Source: a bacterium YEK0313
GTDB lineage: Bacteria; Pseudomonadota; Alphaproteobacteria; Rhizobiales; Phreatobacteraceae
Direction: 5' to 3'
NCBI GenBank assembly: GCA_000751295.2
Contig: CCMO02000002.1
Location: forward strand, 62,001-126,000
Length of the DNA stretch: 64,000 nt
Numbering within the stretch: the stretch's first letter is position 1; every line of letters starts with the position of its first letter. The position numbers were made by a program, and so were the translations under genes. Under the pieces are notes generated by a model. That model was not told the DNA's origin and searched no databases. It worked only from the letters and a program-made list of their open reading frames with translations. Positions 17,429 to 26,916 of the stretch are shown here, piece by piece.

Positions 17429-20400
17429 TCACCGTGTATCGGTGGCAAGCGCAGCGGCCGCACTGGGTTTGCGGGCGAATCGGAGCCTGAGATTTTCCAG
17501 CACCAGATAGAGCGCCGGGGTCGTGTAGAGGGTGAGCACCTGCGACACGACGAGGCCGCCGATGATGGTGACGCCGAGCGGCTGACGCAGCGCCGATCCG
17601 GGCCCCGTGCCGAGCGCCAGCGGCAGGGCACCGAGCATGGCCGCGAGCGTCGTCATCAGGATCGGGCGGAACCGCTCGCGGCAGGCCTCCAACGCCGCCT
17701 CGCGCGGCGAAAGGCCCTGGTCGCGCGTCGCCTCAATGGCGAAATCGACCATCATGATGCCGTTCTTCTTGACGATGCCGATGAGCAGGATGATGCCGAT
17801 CATGGCGATGACCGACAGCTCCATGCCGGCGCCGCCGAGCGCGAGCAGCGCGCCGAGCCCGGCCGACGGCAGGGTCGACAGGATCGTCAGCGGGTGGATG
17901 AGGCTCTCGTAGAGCACGCCCAGCACGATATAGATGACCAGGATGGCAGTGATGATCAGCATCGCCTGGCCGCCGGAATTCTGCGCGAAATCCTTGGCGT
18001 CGCCGGCGAACTCGGTACGCAGTCCCTGCGGCGGATGCAGGTCGTCGACGGCGCGGCGCAGCGCCGCCATGGTTTCGTCGAGACCGGCTCCTTCGGCGAG
18101 ATTGTAGGTGATGGTCACCGACGGGAACGGGCCCTGATGGTTGACCACCAGCGGCGCCGTGGTGGTCCTGACCGAAACCAGCGTCGACAGCGGCACCTGC
18201 ACGCCGCCGGTGCCCGGCACATAGATCCGGGAAATGTCGTTCGGGCTCCGCGCGAATTGCGGCTCGACCTCGAGGATCACCTTGTACTGGTTGCGCGGGC
18301 CATAGATGGTCGTGATCTGGCGTTGTGAGAAGGCGCTGGCGAGCGCCGCATCGATGGCGCTGACCGGCACGCCCATGCGTTGCGCCGCGACGCGATCGAT
18401 GTCGAGCGCCGTCTGCAGCCCGCCGCGCTCCTGGTCCGTCGAGACGTCGACGAGACCCGGCACCTTGCGCACCGCCTCGACGATGCGCGGCACCCAGGCC
18501 TGCAGCTCGTCGTAATCGGCATCCCACAGGGTGAACTGGTACTGCGACTTGCCCGAACGCGCGCCGACCCGCAGATCCTGGGCCTGGACGATGAACACGC
18601 GCATGCCCGGAATGACCGACAGGGCCCGGCGCAGGCGGGTGATCACCGCCTGGGTCTCGACCCCGCGCTCCTCCAGAGGCTTGAGGGAAATGAACAGGCG
18701 GCCATTGTTGACCGAACCGCCGAACCCACTGCTGCCGACGGACGAGGACGCGCCCGCGATCGCCGGATCGTTGGCAATGATCGTATTCACCCGAACCTGC
18801 AGGTCACGCATGGCGGGAAACGAGATCTCCGGCGAGGCCTCGGTCCAGGCGATCAGCAGGCCGGTATCGTCCTGGGGGAAATAGCCCTTGGGCAGGCGCT
18901 GGAACAGCACGACGGTAGACACGATGGTCGCGATCAGCACCAGCGTCACCAGGCCCGGATAGCGCAGCACCGGCCTGAGCGTCGCCATGTAGCTGCGCGT
19001 CATGGCGTCGATCATGCCGTCGATCATCCGCCCGGTAAGCGAGGGACGGGTCTGCCGTGCCGGCTTCATGCGCGACACGATCATCGGCGTAACCGTGAGC
19101 GAGACGACCGCCGAGACGGCGATGGCGAACACCATGGTCCAGGCGAATTCGCTGAACAGCCGGCCGATGACGCCCTGCATGAACAGGAGCGGAATGAACG
19201 CTGCGATCAGCGACAGGCTGATCGACACGACCGTGAAGCCGATCTGCCGCGCGCCCTCGATCGCGGCCTCGAGCGGCGCCAGCCCCATCGCCTCGTGCCT
19301 GTCGGCATTTTCGATCATCACGATGGCATCGTCGATGACGAAACCGACCGCCACGATGATCGCCATCAGCGAGAGAATGTCGATCGAGAAGCCTGCGAAC
19401 CACATGCAGACGAAGGCGCCGGCCAGGGACAGCGGCACGGTGACGCCGGCGGCAACCGTCGCCCTCAGGCGGCGCAGGAAGACCATGACGACCGCCATCA
19501 CCAGGACCACCGAGATGGCGAGGGTCCGGTAGAGTTCGTGCACGCTCGCCCGGATGGTCGTGGTGCGGTCGTTCATGATGGATATGTCGACGCCGGCCGG
19601 GATCCAGCGCCGGAGCTCGGGCAGCAGCGCACGCACGCGGTCGGCCGTCTCGACGACATTGGCGCCCGCCTGCTTGGTGATGATCATGGTGACCGACGGC
19701 TTGCCGTTGTACCAGCCGGCATTGCGCGAGTTGCGCGTCGCATTGCGCACGTCGGCGATCGCCCCGAGCCGGATGACGTCGCCGTTGGAGGTGCGCAGGA
19801 TCAGCGCCTTGTAGTCGTCGGGCCTGGTGATCTGGTCGTTCGCGCCAAGGGAATAGCTGATCGTGTCGCCCTCGACGCTGCCGACCGGCGACAGCGTGTT
19901 GGCCGCGACGATGGCGGTGCGCACGGCGTCGATCCCGAGCCCGATCGAGGCGAGCACGCCGGGGTCGACGCGCACCCGGATCGCCGGCTGCTCGGCGCCG
20001 GTGACGGTCACGTCGGCGACGCCTGGCAGCTGCGAGATGCGCTGCGCCAGCACGCTGTCGGCGATGTCGTAGAGTGCGCTCGTCTGCAGCGTGTCGGAGG
20101 TCAGCGCCAGGATCATGATCGGCGACGATGCCGGATTGAACTTCCGGAAGGTCGGCAGCGACGGCAGGTTGGACGGTAGATCCGTCGCCGCGGCGTTGAT
20201 CGCCGCCTGCACGTCCCGCGCCGCGCTGTCGATGTTGCGGCCGAGCTCGAACTGCACGGCGATCGAGGTCGCGCCGAGCGAAGTGGTCGAGGTGATCTCG
20301 GTGACGCCCGAGATCTCACCGAGCCGGCGCTCGAGCGGGGCGGCCACCGTCGCCGCCATGATCGCGGGGTCGGCGCCCGGCTGGGAGGCCTGCACCCGGA

Positions 20401-20533
20401 TGGTCGGGATGTCGACGCTCGGAAGGCTCGCCACCGGCAGGAACAGATAGGCCGTCAGCCCGATCATCAGGAGCCCGGCGGCGAGCAATGTGGTCGCCAC
20501 CGGCCTCAGGATGAAAGGCGTGGAGAAGCCCAT
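17429..20533 (-). CDS. RND efflux pump inner-membrane subunit (MdtC-like)
   Basis: The 1034-residue protein is full length for an HAE1-type RND pump. It starts with MGFSTPFILRPVATTLLAAGL, has the proton-relay segment in helix 4 (VGFVIDDAIVMIENADRH), porter loops with GVADVTVTG, and C-terminal helices with GIVKKNGIMMVDFAIEA. It begins four bases after the stop of a second RND gene, the arrangement of MdtB/MdtC heteromultimers that export drugs, bile salts or metals using the proton gradient. Adaptor and outer-membrane genes lie upstream in the same operon. Confidence 0.93.
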   Translation of the reverse strand: MGFSTPFILRPVATTLLAAGLLMIGLTAYLFLPVASLPSVDIPTIRVQASQPGADPAIMAATVAAPLERRLGEISGVTEITSTTSLGATSIAVQFELGRNIDSAARDVQAAINAAATDLPSNLPSLPTFRKFNPASSPIMILALTSDTLQTSALYDIADSVLAQRISQLPGVADVTVTGAEQPAIRVRVDPGVLASIGLGIDAVRTAIVAANTLSPVGSVEGDTISYSLGANDQITRPDDYKALILRTSNGDVIRLGAIADVRNATRNSRNAGWYNGKPSVTMIITKQAGANVVETADRVRALLPELRRWIPAGVDISIMNDRTTTIRASVHELYRTLAISVVLVMAVVMVFLRRLRATVAAGVTVPLSLAGAFVCMWFAGFSIDILSLMAIIVAVGFVIDDAIVMIENADRHEAMGLAPLEAAIEGARQIGFTVVSISLSLIAAFIPLLFMQGVIGRLFSEFAWTMVFAIAVSAVVSLTVTPMIVSRMKPARQTRPSLTGRMIDGMIDAMTRSYMATLRPVLRYPGLVTLVLIATIVSTVVLFQRLPKGYFPQDDTGLLIAWTEASPEISFPAMRDLQVRVNTIIANDPAIAGASSSVGSSGFGGSVNNGRLFISLKPLEERGVETQAVITRLRRALSVIPGMRVFIVQAQDLRVGARSGKSQYQFTLWDADYDELQAWVPRIVEAVRKVPGLVDVSTDQERGGLQTALDIDRVAAQRMGVPVSAIDAALASAFSQRQITTIYGPRNQYKVILEVEPQFARSPNDISRIYVPGTGGVQVPLSTLVSVRTTTAPLVVNHQGPFPSVTITYNLAEGAGLDETMAALRRAVDDLHPPQGLRTEFAGDAKDFAQNSGGQAMLIITAILVIYIVLGVLYESLIHPLTILSTLPSAGLGALLALGGAGMELSVIAMIGIILLIGIVKKNGIMMVDFAIEATRDQGLSPREAALEACRERFRPILMTTLAAMLGALPLALGTGPGSALRQPLGVTIIGGLVVSQVLTLYTTPALYLVLENLRLRFARKPSAAAALATDTR

Positions 20534-20536
20534 GGC

Positions 20537-23500
20537 TCACTCCCCCGGCGTCGTTGTCGGCATCTGCCCCGGTACGTGCACCTTGCCGCCGAAGGCGAGC
20601 CTCAGCTTTTCCAGCTCCAGATAGATCACCGGCGTGGTGTAGAGCGTCAGCAGCTGGCTGAGCAGCAGGCCGCCGATGATGGTGATGCCGAGCGGAATGC
20701 GCAGTTCCGAGCCGGTGCCCTGCTGCAGCGCCAGCGGCAAGGCGCCGAACAGCGCCGCCAGCGTCGTCATCATGATCGGCCGGAAGCGCAGGCGGCAGGC
20801 CTCGATGATCGCCTCGCGCGGCTTCATCCCGCGCTCGCGCTCCGCCTCCAGCGCGAAGTCGATCATCATGATGGCGTTCTTCTTGACGATGCCCATCAAG
20901 AGGATGATGCCGATCAGTGCCACCAGCGACAGATCGTTGCCGGTGAGCCAGAGCGCCAGCAGCGCGCCGATGCCGGCCGAGGGCAAGGTCGACAGGATGG
21001 TGATCGGGTGGATGTAGCTCTCGTAGAGCACGCCAAGCACGATATAGATCACCACCACCGCCGCCAGGATCAGCCAGGGCTGGCCGGCAAGCGAACGGGC
21101 GAATTCCGCAGCTTCGCCGGCGAAGTCGCCATGCACGGAATCCGGCACGCCGAGCTCGGCGCGCGCCGCGCCGATCGCCGCGACTGCGTCGCTCAGGGAG
21201 GCGCCGTCCGAGAGGTCGAAGCTGACCGTCGCGGATGGGAACTGTTCCTGATTGGTCAGCATCAGCGGCGCCGTGCCGCGCTCGACGCGCGCCACCGCCA
21301 TCAGCGGAATGGGCACGCTCGCGCCGGTCGACTGGTTGACTGCCGGCACGTAGAGACGCGAGATCGCGGCGGGATCGCGGGCCTGGCCCGGCTCGGCCTC
21401 CAGGATCACCCGATACTGGTTGGTCTGGGCGTAGATGGTCGAGATCTGGCGCTGGCCATAGGCGTCGTAGAGGGTGTCGTCGATCGCCTGGATCGACACG
21501 CCGAGCCGGGCCGCGGCGTCGCGGTCGATCACCACGGTGATCCGCCCGCCGCCGTCCTGCACCTCCAGCGACACGTTGCGGAAATGCGGCTCGGTCTCGA
21601 TCCGCTCGGCCAGCCGGCGCGCCCAGTCGACCACCTCCGGGCGCGACGTGCCGACCAGCGTATACTGATAGGCCGCGCGGCTCTCGGTGGTGCCGATCTG
21701 GATGTCGGAGACCGGCCGGACCGTCACCGTCAGGCCGGTGAGATTCTGCAGCGCCGCCCGCTGCAGGCGCGCGGCGATATCGGCCGCCGTGTCGTCCCGG
21801 TCGTCGCGGGATTTGAGGAAGATCTGCATCCGCACGACATTGGTGGTCGGATTGGAGGCGGCGGCGCCGGCCACGGAGACGAGCCCGGACACGTCGGGAT
21901 CGGCCCGGAACAGCTCGGTCGCCTCGCCCTGCAGGCGCTTCAGCTCGGCGAAGGACGTGGAAGGTCCGGCCTGCAGGATCGCCGACAGCGCGCCGGTATC
22001 CTGGGCCGGCAGGAAGCCCTTCGGCATGATCACGTAGAACCAGACGGTGATCGCCAGCGTCGCCGCGGTCAGCAGCAGCATGCCGGCGGGCCGGTCCACC
22101 ACCCAGGCGACGCTGCGGCCATAGGCGTCGATCAGCCGCGCGCTCCAGTCGGCCCGCGGCTCGCCCTCCGCCTCCGGTTTCGCCTTCAGGAGACGGCTGC
22201 ACATCATCGGGCTCAGCGTCAGCGAGACCACCGCCGAGACCACCACGGCGATGGTCAGGGTGAGCGCGAATTCGCGGAACATCCGGCCGACCAGCCCGCT
22301 CATGAACAATAGCGGGATGAACACGGCGACCAGCGACATGGTCAGCGACACGATGGTGAAGCCGATCTCGCGCGAACCTTCGAGCGCCGCCTTGAACGGC
22401 GGCTCGCCGCGCTCCATGCGCCGCACGATGTTCTCGATGATGACGATGGCGTCGTCGACCACGAAACCCGTGCCGATGGTCAGCGCCATCAGCGAGAGGT
22501 TGTCGAGCGAGAAGCCGATCAGCGACATGACCGCGAAGGTGGCGATCAGCGACAGTGGCAAGGCGACGCCGGCGACCACGGTCGCGCGCCAGGAGCGCAG
22601 GAAGATGAAGACCACCATGACGACCAGTCCGACCGCGATGGCGAGGGTGAGCTGCACGTCGTGGATGGACGCCTTGATCGTGCCGGTCCGGTCGTTGACG
22701 ACGGTGAGGCGAGCCCCGCTCGGCAGGGCGCGCTGCAGCCGCGGCAGCTCGGCGAAGACCCGCTCGACCGTCCGCACGACATTGGCGCCGGGCTGGCGCT
22801 GGATGTCCAGCACGATCGCCGGCCGGCCCTGGTACCAGGCGCCGACGCGGGCGTTCTCCAGGCCCTCGTTGACGGTGGCGACGTCCGAGAGCAGGACCGG
22901 CGCGCCGTTGCGATAGGCGACGATCACCGTCCGGTAGGCAGAGGCGGCCGTGACCTGGTCGTTGGCGGCGATCGTGAACGACTGGCGCGGGCCGTCGAGC
23001 GAGCCCTTCGGGCCGGCGACATTGGCGGCGACGATGGCGGCGCGCACGTCCTCCAGGCTGATCTGATAGGCCGCGAGGCGGCTGATGTCCGCCTGGATGC
23101 GCACGGCCGGCTTCAGATTGCCCGCGACCGTCACCCGGCCGACGCCGGAGATCTCGCTGAGCCTTTGGGCGAGCAGTGTGTCGGCGATGTCGGCGAGCCG
23201 CTCCAGCGGCGCGGTCTCGGAGGTGATCGCCAGCGTCACGATCGGCGCGTCCGCCGGGTTCACCTTCGAATAGGTCGGCGGATAGGGCAAGGTGCGCGGC
23301 AGCACCGAGCCGGCCGCATTGATCGCCGACTGCACGTCCTGCGACGCGGCGTCGATATCCCGGTCGAGGTCGAACTGCAGTGTCACCTGCGACAGGCCGA
23401 AGGAGCTCGCCGAGGTCATGGTGGCGAGCGAGGGAATGCGGCCGAGCTGGCGCTCCAGCGGCGCGGTGATCAGCGCCGCCACCGTTTCCGGATTGGCCCC

Positions 23501-23656
23501 CGGCAGAAGCGTCGTCACCTGGATGGTCGGGAACTCGACCTGCGGCAGCGAGGAGACCGGCAGCCTGAGATAGCCCAGCACGCCGGCCAGAACGAGCGCC
23601 ACCGCGAGCAGCGAGGTGGCGATCGGCCGGTGGATGAAGGGCGCGGAGACGTTCAT
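20537..23656 (-). CDS. RND efflux pump inner-membrane subunit (MdtB-like)
   Basis: Starting at the ATG at 23656 (MNVSAPFIHRPIATSLLAV), the 1039-residue product is the second RND pump of the operon. It shows the helix-4 motif GFVVDDAIVIIENIVRR, the LSEISGVGRVTVAGN porter segment and GIVKKNAIMMIDFALEA near the C-terminus. The frame extends upstream to 23806 but that part lies in the adaptor gene. The two pumps probably act as a mixed trimer like MdtBC. The predicted stop of the upstream adaptor gene overlaps its start codon if the adaptor frame is corrected. Confidence 0.93.
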   Translation of the reverse strand: MNVSAPFIHRPIATSLLAVALVLAGVLGYLRLPVSSLPQVEFPTIQVTTLLPGANPETVAALITAPLERQLGRIPSLATMTSASSFGLSQVTLQFDLDRDIDAASQDVQSAINAAGSVLPRTLPYPPTYSKVNPADAPIVTLAITSETAPLERLADIADTLLAQRLSEISGVGRVTVAGNLKPAVRIQADISRLAAYQISLEDVRAAIVAANVAGPKGSLDGPRQSFTIAANDQVTAASAYRTVIVAYRNGAPVLLSDVATVNEGLENARVGAWYQGRPAIVLDIQRQPGANVVRTVERVFAELPRLQRALPSGARLTVVNDRTGTIKASIHDVQLTLAIAVGLVVMVVFIFLRSWRATVVAGVALPLSLIATFAVMSLIGFSLDNLSLMALTIGTGFVVDDAIVIIENIVRRMERGEPPFKAALEGSREIGFTIVSLTMSLVAVFIPLLFMSGLVGRMFREFALTLTIAVVVSAVVSLTLSPMMCSRLLKAKPEAEGEPRADWSARLIDAYGRSVAWVVDRPAGMLLLTAATLAITVWFYVIMPKGFLPAQDTGALSAILQAGPSTSFAELKRLQGEATELFRADPDVSGLVSVAGAAASNPTTNVVRMQIFLKSRDDRDDTAADIAARLQRAALQNLTGLTVTVRPVSDIQIGTTESRAAYQYTLVGTSRPEVVDWARRLAERIETEPHFRNVSLEVQDGGGRITVVIDRDAAARLGVSIQAIDDTLYDAYGQRQISTIYAQTNQYRVILEAEPGQARDPAAISRLYVPAVNQSTGASVPIPLMAVARVERGTAPLMLTNQEQFPSATVSFDLSDGASLSDAVAAIGAARAELGVPDSVHGDFAGEAAEFARSLAGQPWLILAAVVVIYIVLGVLYESYIHPITILSTLPSAGIGALLALWLTGNDLSLVALIGIILLMGIVKKNAIMMIDFALEAERERGMKPREAIIEACRLRFRPIMMTTLAALFGALPLALQQGTGSELRIPLGITIIGGLLLSQLLTLYTTPVIYLELEKLRLAFGGKVHVPGQMPTTTPGE

Positions 23657-24881
23657 GGGGTTGCCGCCCGTGTCCGCGGCTCGCCGCCGTTCTCGGCGCG
23701 CCGCGGACGGCGGCCCTGCTGCGGCGCGGCCGGCGACCCGAGGGCTCCGGCGCGGCGGCCGGACGATCGGCGATGCGCACCGCCGCGCCCTCGGCGAGGC
23801 GGGCAAAGCCGACGGTCACCACCCGGTCGGCCGGGGTGACGCCGGTCAGCACGGCGAGGCCGTCGGCCTCGCGCGCGACCTGTACCGGCCGCACGGTGAC
23901 GGTCGCCCCGTCCTTGACGACATAGACGAAGGTGCCGTTCGGCCCGCGCTGGACTGCTTCGCCCGGCACCACCGTCACGCCCTTCAGCACGTCCACTTCC
24001 AGCCGGATCGCGACATACTGGCCGGGCCAGAGATGGCCGGCATCATTGGCGAAGATCGCCTTCAGCTTGACCGTTCCGGTGGTCTGGTCGATCTGGTTGT
24101 CGACCACTTCCAGCGTGCCGGTGTCGCGCGGCTGGCCGCGCTCGGTGCCGACGATCTCGGTTTTCGGGCGGCCGCGCGCCAGCGCCGCCACCACCGCGCG
24201 CAATTGCTGCTGCGGCACACTGAAGGTCACCGCGATCGGATTGATCTGCGCGACGACCACGATGCCGGTCGTGGAGCTCTGCTGGACGAGATTGCCTTCG
24301 TCGACGAGCCGGATGCCGGTGCGGCCGTCGATCGGCGAGCGGATCGTCGTGTAGGACAGCACCGCCTGGGCATTGTCGATCGCCGCCTGGTCGAGCCGCA
24401 CCTGCGCCTCGTATTGCGCGACCAGCGCGCGCTGGGTGTCGGCCTGCTGGCGCGAGCCGGAATTGTCGGTGGCGAGCCGCTGGTAGCGGGCGAGATCGAG
24501 CCGGGCATTGGCGAGGATCGCCTCATCCTGGGCCTTCTTCGCCACCGCCTGGTCGTACTGGGCCTGGTAGGTGGTCGGATCGATGCGCGCCAGCACGTCG
24601 CCGGTCTTCACCATCTGGCCTTCGCGAAAGGCGACCTCGATCAGCCGGCCGTCGACCTGCGGCCGGACCGTGACGTTGCGCAGCGGCAGGACGGTGCCGA
24701 CCGCCTCGATATGGACGGGCACATCGGCGACGCGCGGCGCCGTGACCACCACCGAAGGCGGCGGTTCGCCGGGAAAGCCGCCGCCGCGCCGGCCGCCACG
24801 CCCCCCGCCCGGCCCTCCGAGCGCATGCCCCGCAGCCGGCGCCGGCGGCCCGCGCGTCACCCGGCCGCGCCGCGGCGCCAT
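23653..24881 (-). CDS. RND periplasmic adaptor (MdtA-like), frame disturbed at both ends
   Basis: The core (from about 24790 to 23760) is a complete membrane-fusion protein: biotinyl/lipoyl hairpin VDGRLIEVAFREGQMVKTGDV, coiled coil, VLSYTTIRSPIDGRTGI and a beta-barrel with GTVKLKAIF. Its frame has no stop where expected and would run out of frame through the pump gene to 20316 (1521 residues). One added base near 23735-23743 would end it with ENGGEPRTRAATP and a TGA overlapping the pump start, which I take as the true end. The N-terminal anchor lies in another frame (24857-25120). It links the pumps to the outer-membrane factor. Confidence 0.75.
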
Positions 24882-25120
24882 GGCTGCCCCAGACAGGTCC
24901 GGCCGGACGCCGATCCTTTCCCGCTGACCGTCACGTCATCCGCATGGAGGCCAATCGATGACAACCGCCATTCGCCAGGCCAGCCATCCGGCACGCCGGC
25001 GGTGACGCCCGGCGCCTGCGGCGCGGCATGGTTCGCCCACCAGTAATAGCCACCGGCCGCCGCGGCGGCGAGAAGCAACAGGACAAGGCCGGTCGAGCGC
25101 TTCACGGGGTGGGTCTCCAT
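24857..25120 (-). CDS. N-terminal membrane anchor of the RND adaptor, separated by a frame change
   Basis: The ATG at 25120 overlaps the stop of the outer-membrane-factor gene. The 87-residue frame starts with METHPVKRSTGLVLLLLAAA and GYYWWANH, the typical signal anchor of RND adaptors, then runs into an unusual tail and stops at 24857. The adaptor frame is open from 24935 onward, so a single frame change between 24857 and 24935 would join them. As written, the adaptor core has no export signal. Confidence 0.55.
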   Translation of the reverse strand: METHPVKRSTGLVLLLLAAAAAGGYYWWANHAAPQAPGVTAGVPDGWPGEWRLSSIGLHADDVTVSGKGSASGRTCLGQPWRRGAAG

Positions 25121-26571
25121 TGCGCATCCGCCTGCGGCACGACCACGCTGCGTGACGTTTCCGGCGTCCAGCCGCCGCCCAGCGCCTGGAACAGCTGGAC
25201 GGAAGCCTGGGCGCGCGCGAGCCGGGCCTGGGCGAGCGCATCCTCCGACGAGAATAGCGTCTGCTGGGTGTTGAGCAGAGTCACGATGTCGATGGTGCCC
25301 GCCGCGATCCGGTCGTCGGTGATGCGGAAGGCGCGGCGGGCCGCGGTGACCGCCTCACCCTGGAAGCGCACCTGCTCGGCGGTCTGCTTGAGGCCGCTGA
25401 GGCCGTTGCTGACATCCGACAGCGCGGTCAGCACCACCTTGCGGTAGTTCTGCAGGGCTTCGTCCTGCAGGCCGCGCTGCAGCTCCAGATTGCCGCGCAG
25501 CGCGCCGGTATCGAAGATCGTCTGGGTGGCGCTCGCCGCGACCGAATAGATCATCGATTGCGGCTCCAGCAGCAGGCGCAGCGCATTGCTCTGAAACCCG
25601 CCCTGCCCGGTGAGGCTGATGGTCGGAAAATAGGCGAGCCGGGCCGCCCGGATATTGGCGTCGAGCGCGGCGAGCCTGATCTCGGCCGCCTTGACGTCGG
25701 GCCGGCGCTGCAGCAGGTCGGACGGCACGCCGGGCCTGACCGCGGGAATGGCGAGGCTCGCAAGGCTGCCGCCGCGCGGCGCAAAGCCCTGCGGCGTACT
25801 GCCGACGAGGATGGCGAGTGCGTTGCGCGTGACGGTGATCTGCTGGCGCAGGCTGGGCGCCACGGCCCGCACATTGGCGGTCAGCGCCTCCTGCTGCGAG
25901 ATCTCGAAATCGGAGACGGTGCCGGCGGTCGCCCGCGACTTGATGGCGCCGAGGATGCGGGCGGCCGACGCGGCGTTGCGTTCGGCGATCGCCAGCCGGT
26001 CCTGCAGCGTCAGGAGCTGGAAATAGGTGGTGGCGACGGTTGCGGCCGTCACCAGCGCCACATAGTCCTTGTCCACCAGGCTCGCCGCGGCGCTCGCTTG
26101 CGCCGCCTCGAGCAGCGTGCGGTTGCGGCCGAACACGTCGAGAATCCAGCTGGTGCTGAGCAGGGTGGAGAACGAACTCGTCTCGAAGCCGGACAGCGAG
26201 GAACGCGCCCGGCTGCCGCTCGCCGTGCCGTTGAGGGTCGGCAGCAACGGCGCGCGGGCGGTCATGATCTGGGCTTCGGCCTGGGCGATGCGGGCGATTG
26301 CCGCCTGGATGTCGAGATTGCGGTCGAGCGCCGTCTCGACCAGCGTGGCCAGGGCCGGGAGGCGATAGGCGCGCCACCAGTTCGGAGCGATGGTGCCGGC
26401 CTGCGGCGCCGCCTCGGCATAGCGCGCCGGCATGCGGAAACCGAGATCGCGGCTCGGCGTGTCGGTGGTGCAGCCCGAGACGAGAAAGCCGGCTGCGATC
26501 ATCGACAGCACGCCGGCGCGGCGCGATTCTCGTGCGAAACTCTGGCCAATGCGTTCGACAACCGTTGCCAT
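25102..26571 (-). CDS. outer-membrane efflux lipoprotein (NodT/OprM type)
   Basis: The start at 26571 gives 489 residues; the frame opens at 26622. A lipoprotein signal ends at LVSGC (cleavage before cysteine). Two OEP repeats follow, with ALDRNLDIQAAIARIAQAEAQ in the first and the NodT-type PAVRPGVPSDLLQRRPDVKAAE in the second. It is the first gene of the efflux operon and its stop overlaps the start of the adaptor anchor. The protein would form the trimeric channel in the outer membrane for the two RND pumps. Confidence 0.92.
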   Translation of the reverse strand: MATVVERIGQSFARESRRAGVLSMIAAGFLVSGCTTDTPSRDLGFRMPARYAEAAPQAGTIAPNWWRAYRLPALATLVETALDRNLDIQAAIARIAQAEAQIMTARAPLLPTLNGTASGSRARSSLSGFETSSFSTLLSTSWILDVFGRNRTLLEAAQASAAASLVDKDYVALVTAATVATTYFQLLTLQDRLAIAERNAASAARILGAIKSRATAGTVSDFEISQQEALTANVRAVAPSLRQQITVTRNALAILVGSTPQGFAPRGGSLASLAIPAVRPGVPSDLLQRRPDVKAAEIRLAALDANIRAARLAYFPTISLTGQGGFQSNALRLLLEPQSMIYSVAASATQTIFDTGALRGNLELQRGLQDEALQNYRKVVLTALSDVSNGLSGLKQTAEQVRFQGEAVTAARRAFRITDDRIAAGTIDIVTLLNTQQTLFSSEDALAQARLARAQASVQLFQALGGGWTPETSRSVVVPQADAQWRPTP

Positions 26572-26916
26572 AGTGCAGATCTGTTGCGTCCCAAATCGGC
26601 CAGCCAGAGAAAATCCGTCCATACCCGCAGGTCATGTCGCAGCGCCGGCACCGGCTCTGCATACGGCCCTTAGATTGCACGAAACTCATCTGCTAGCGTC
26701 ATTACAAATTGTCCATCAAGTATCGTGTATCATTGCGTTTCCGGTTGTCGCGAACGCTCCGGCCAGCGCATCGCTATTCCTGGCGTCGAGGGGTGATTCG
26801 TCCACAGCTTTGCGTGGGGATCGCGGCCGACGGCGGCACCAATAAGGCAAGGCCGCGCGCCGTCGGATCGGCCGCCGGGCGCCGTCGGCTTTTCGGTCCG
26901 GTCGAGACGAGCGCGG
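26572..26916. other. non-coding gap upstream of the efflux operon
   Basis: No gene can be supported here. The part from 26640 to 26760 is much richer in A and T than its surroundings and probably holds the efflux promoter. It contains the 9-bp palindrome ACAAATTGT at 26704-26712 and a repeated TATCGTGTATC-like sequence just after it, both possible regulator contacts. Confidence 0.35.

Noticed and set aside
20316..24881. 1521-residue frame covering the adaptor and the MdtB-like pump gene
   Set aside because: Only the first 400 residues resemble a protein family; the rest is an arginine- and alanine-rich reading of the pump gene in the wrong frame, caused by a missing stop after a frame change.
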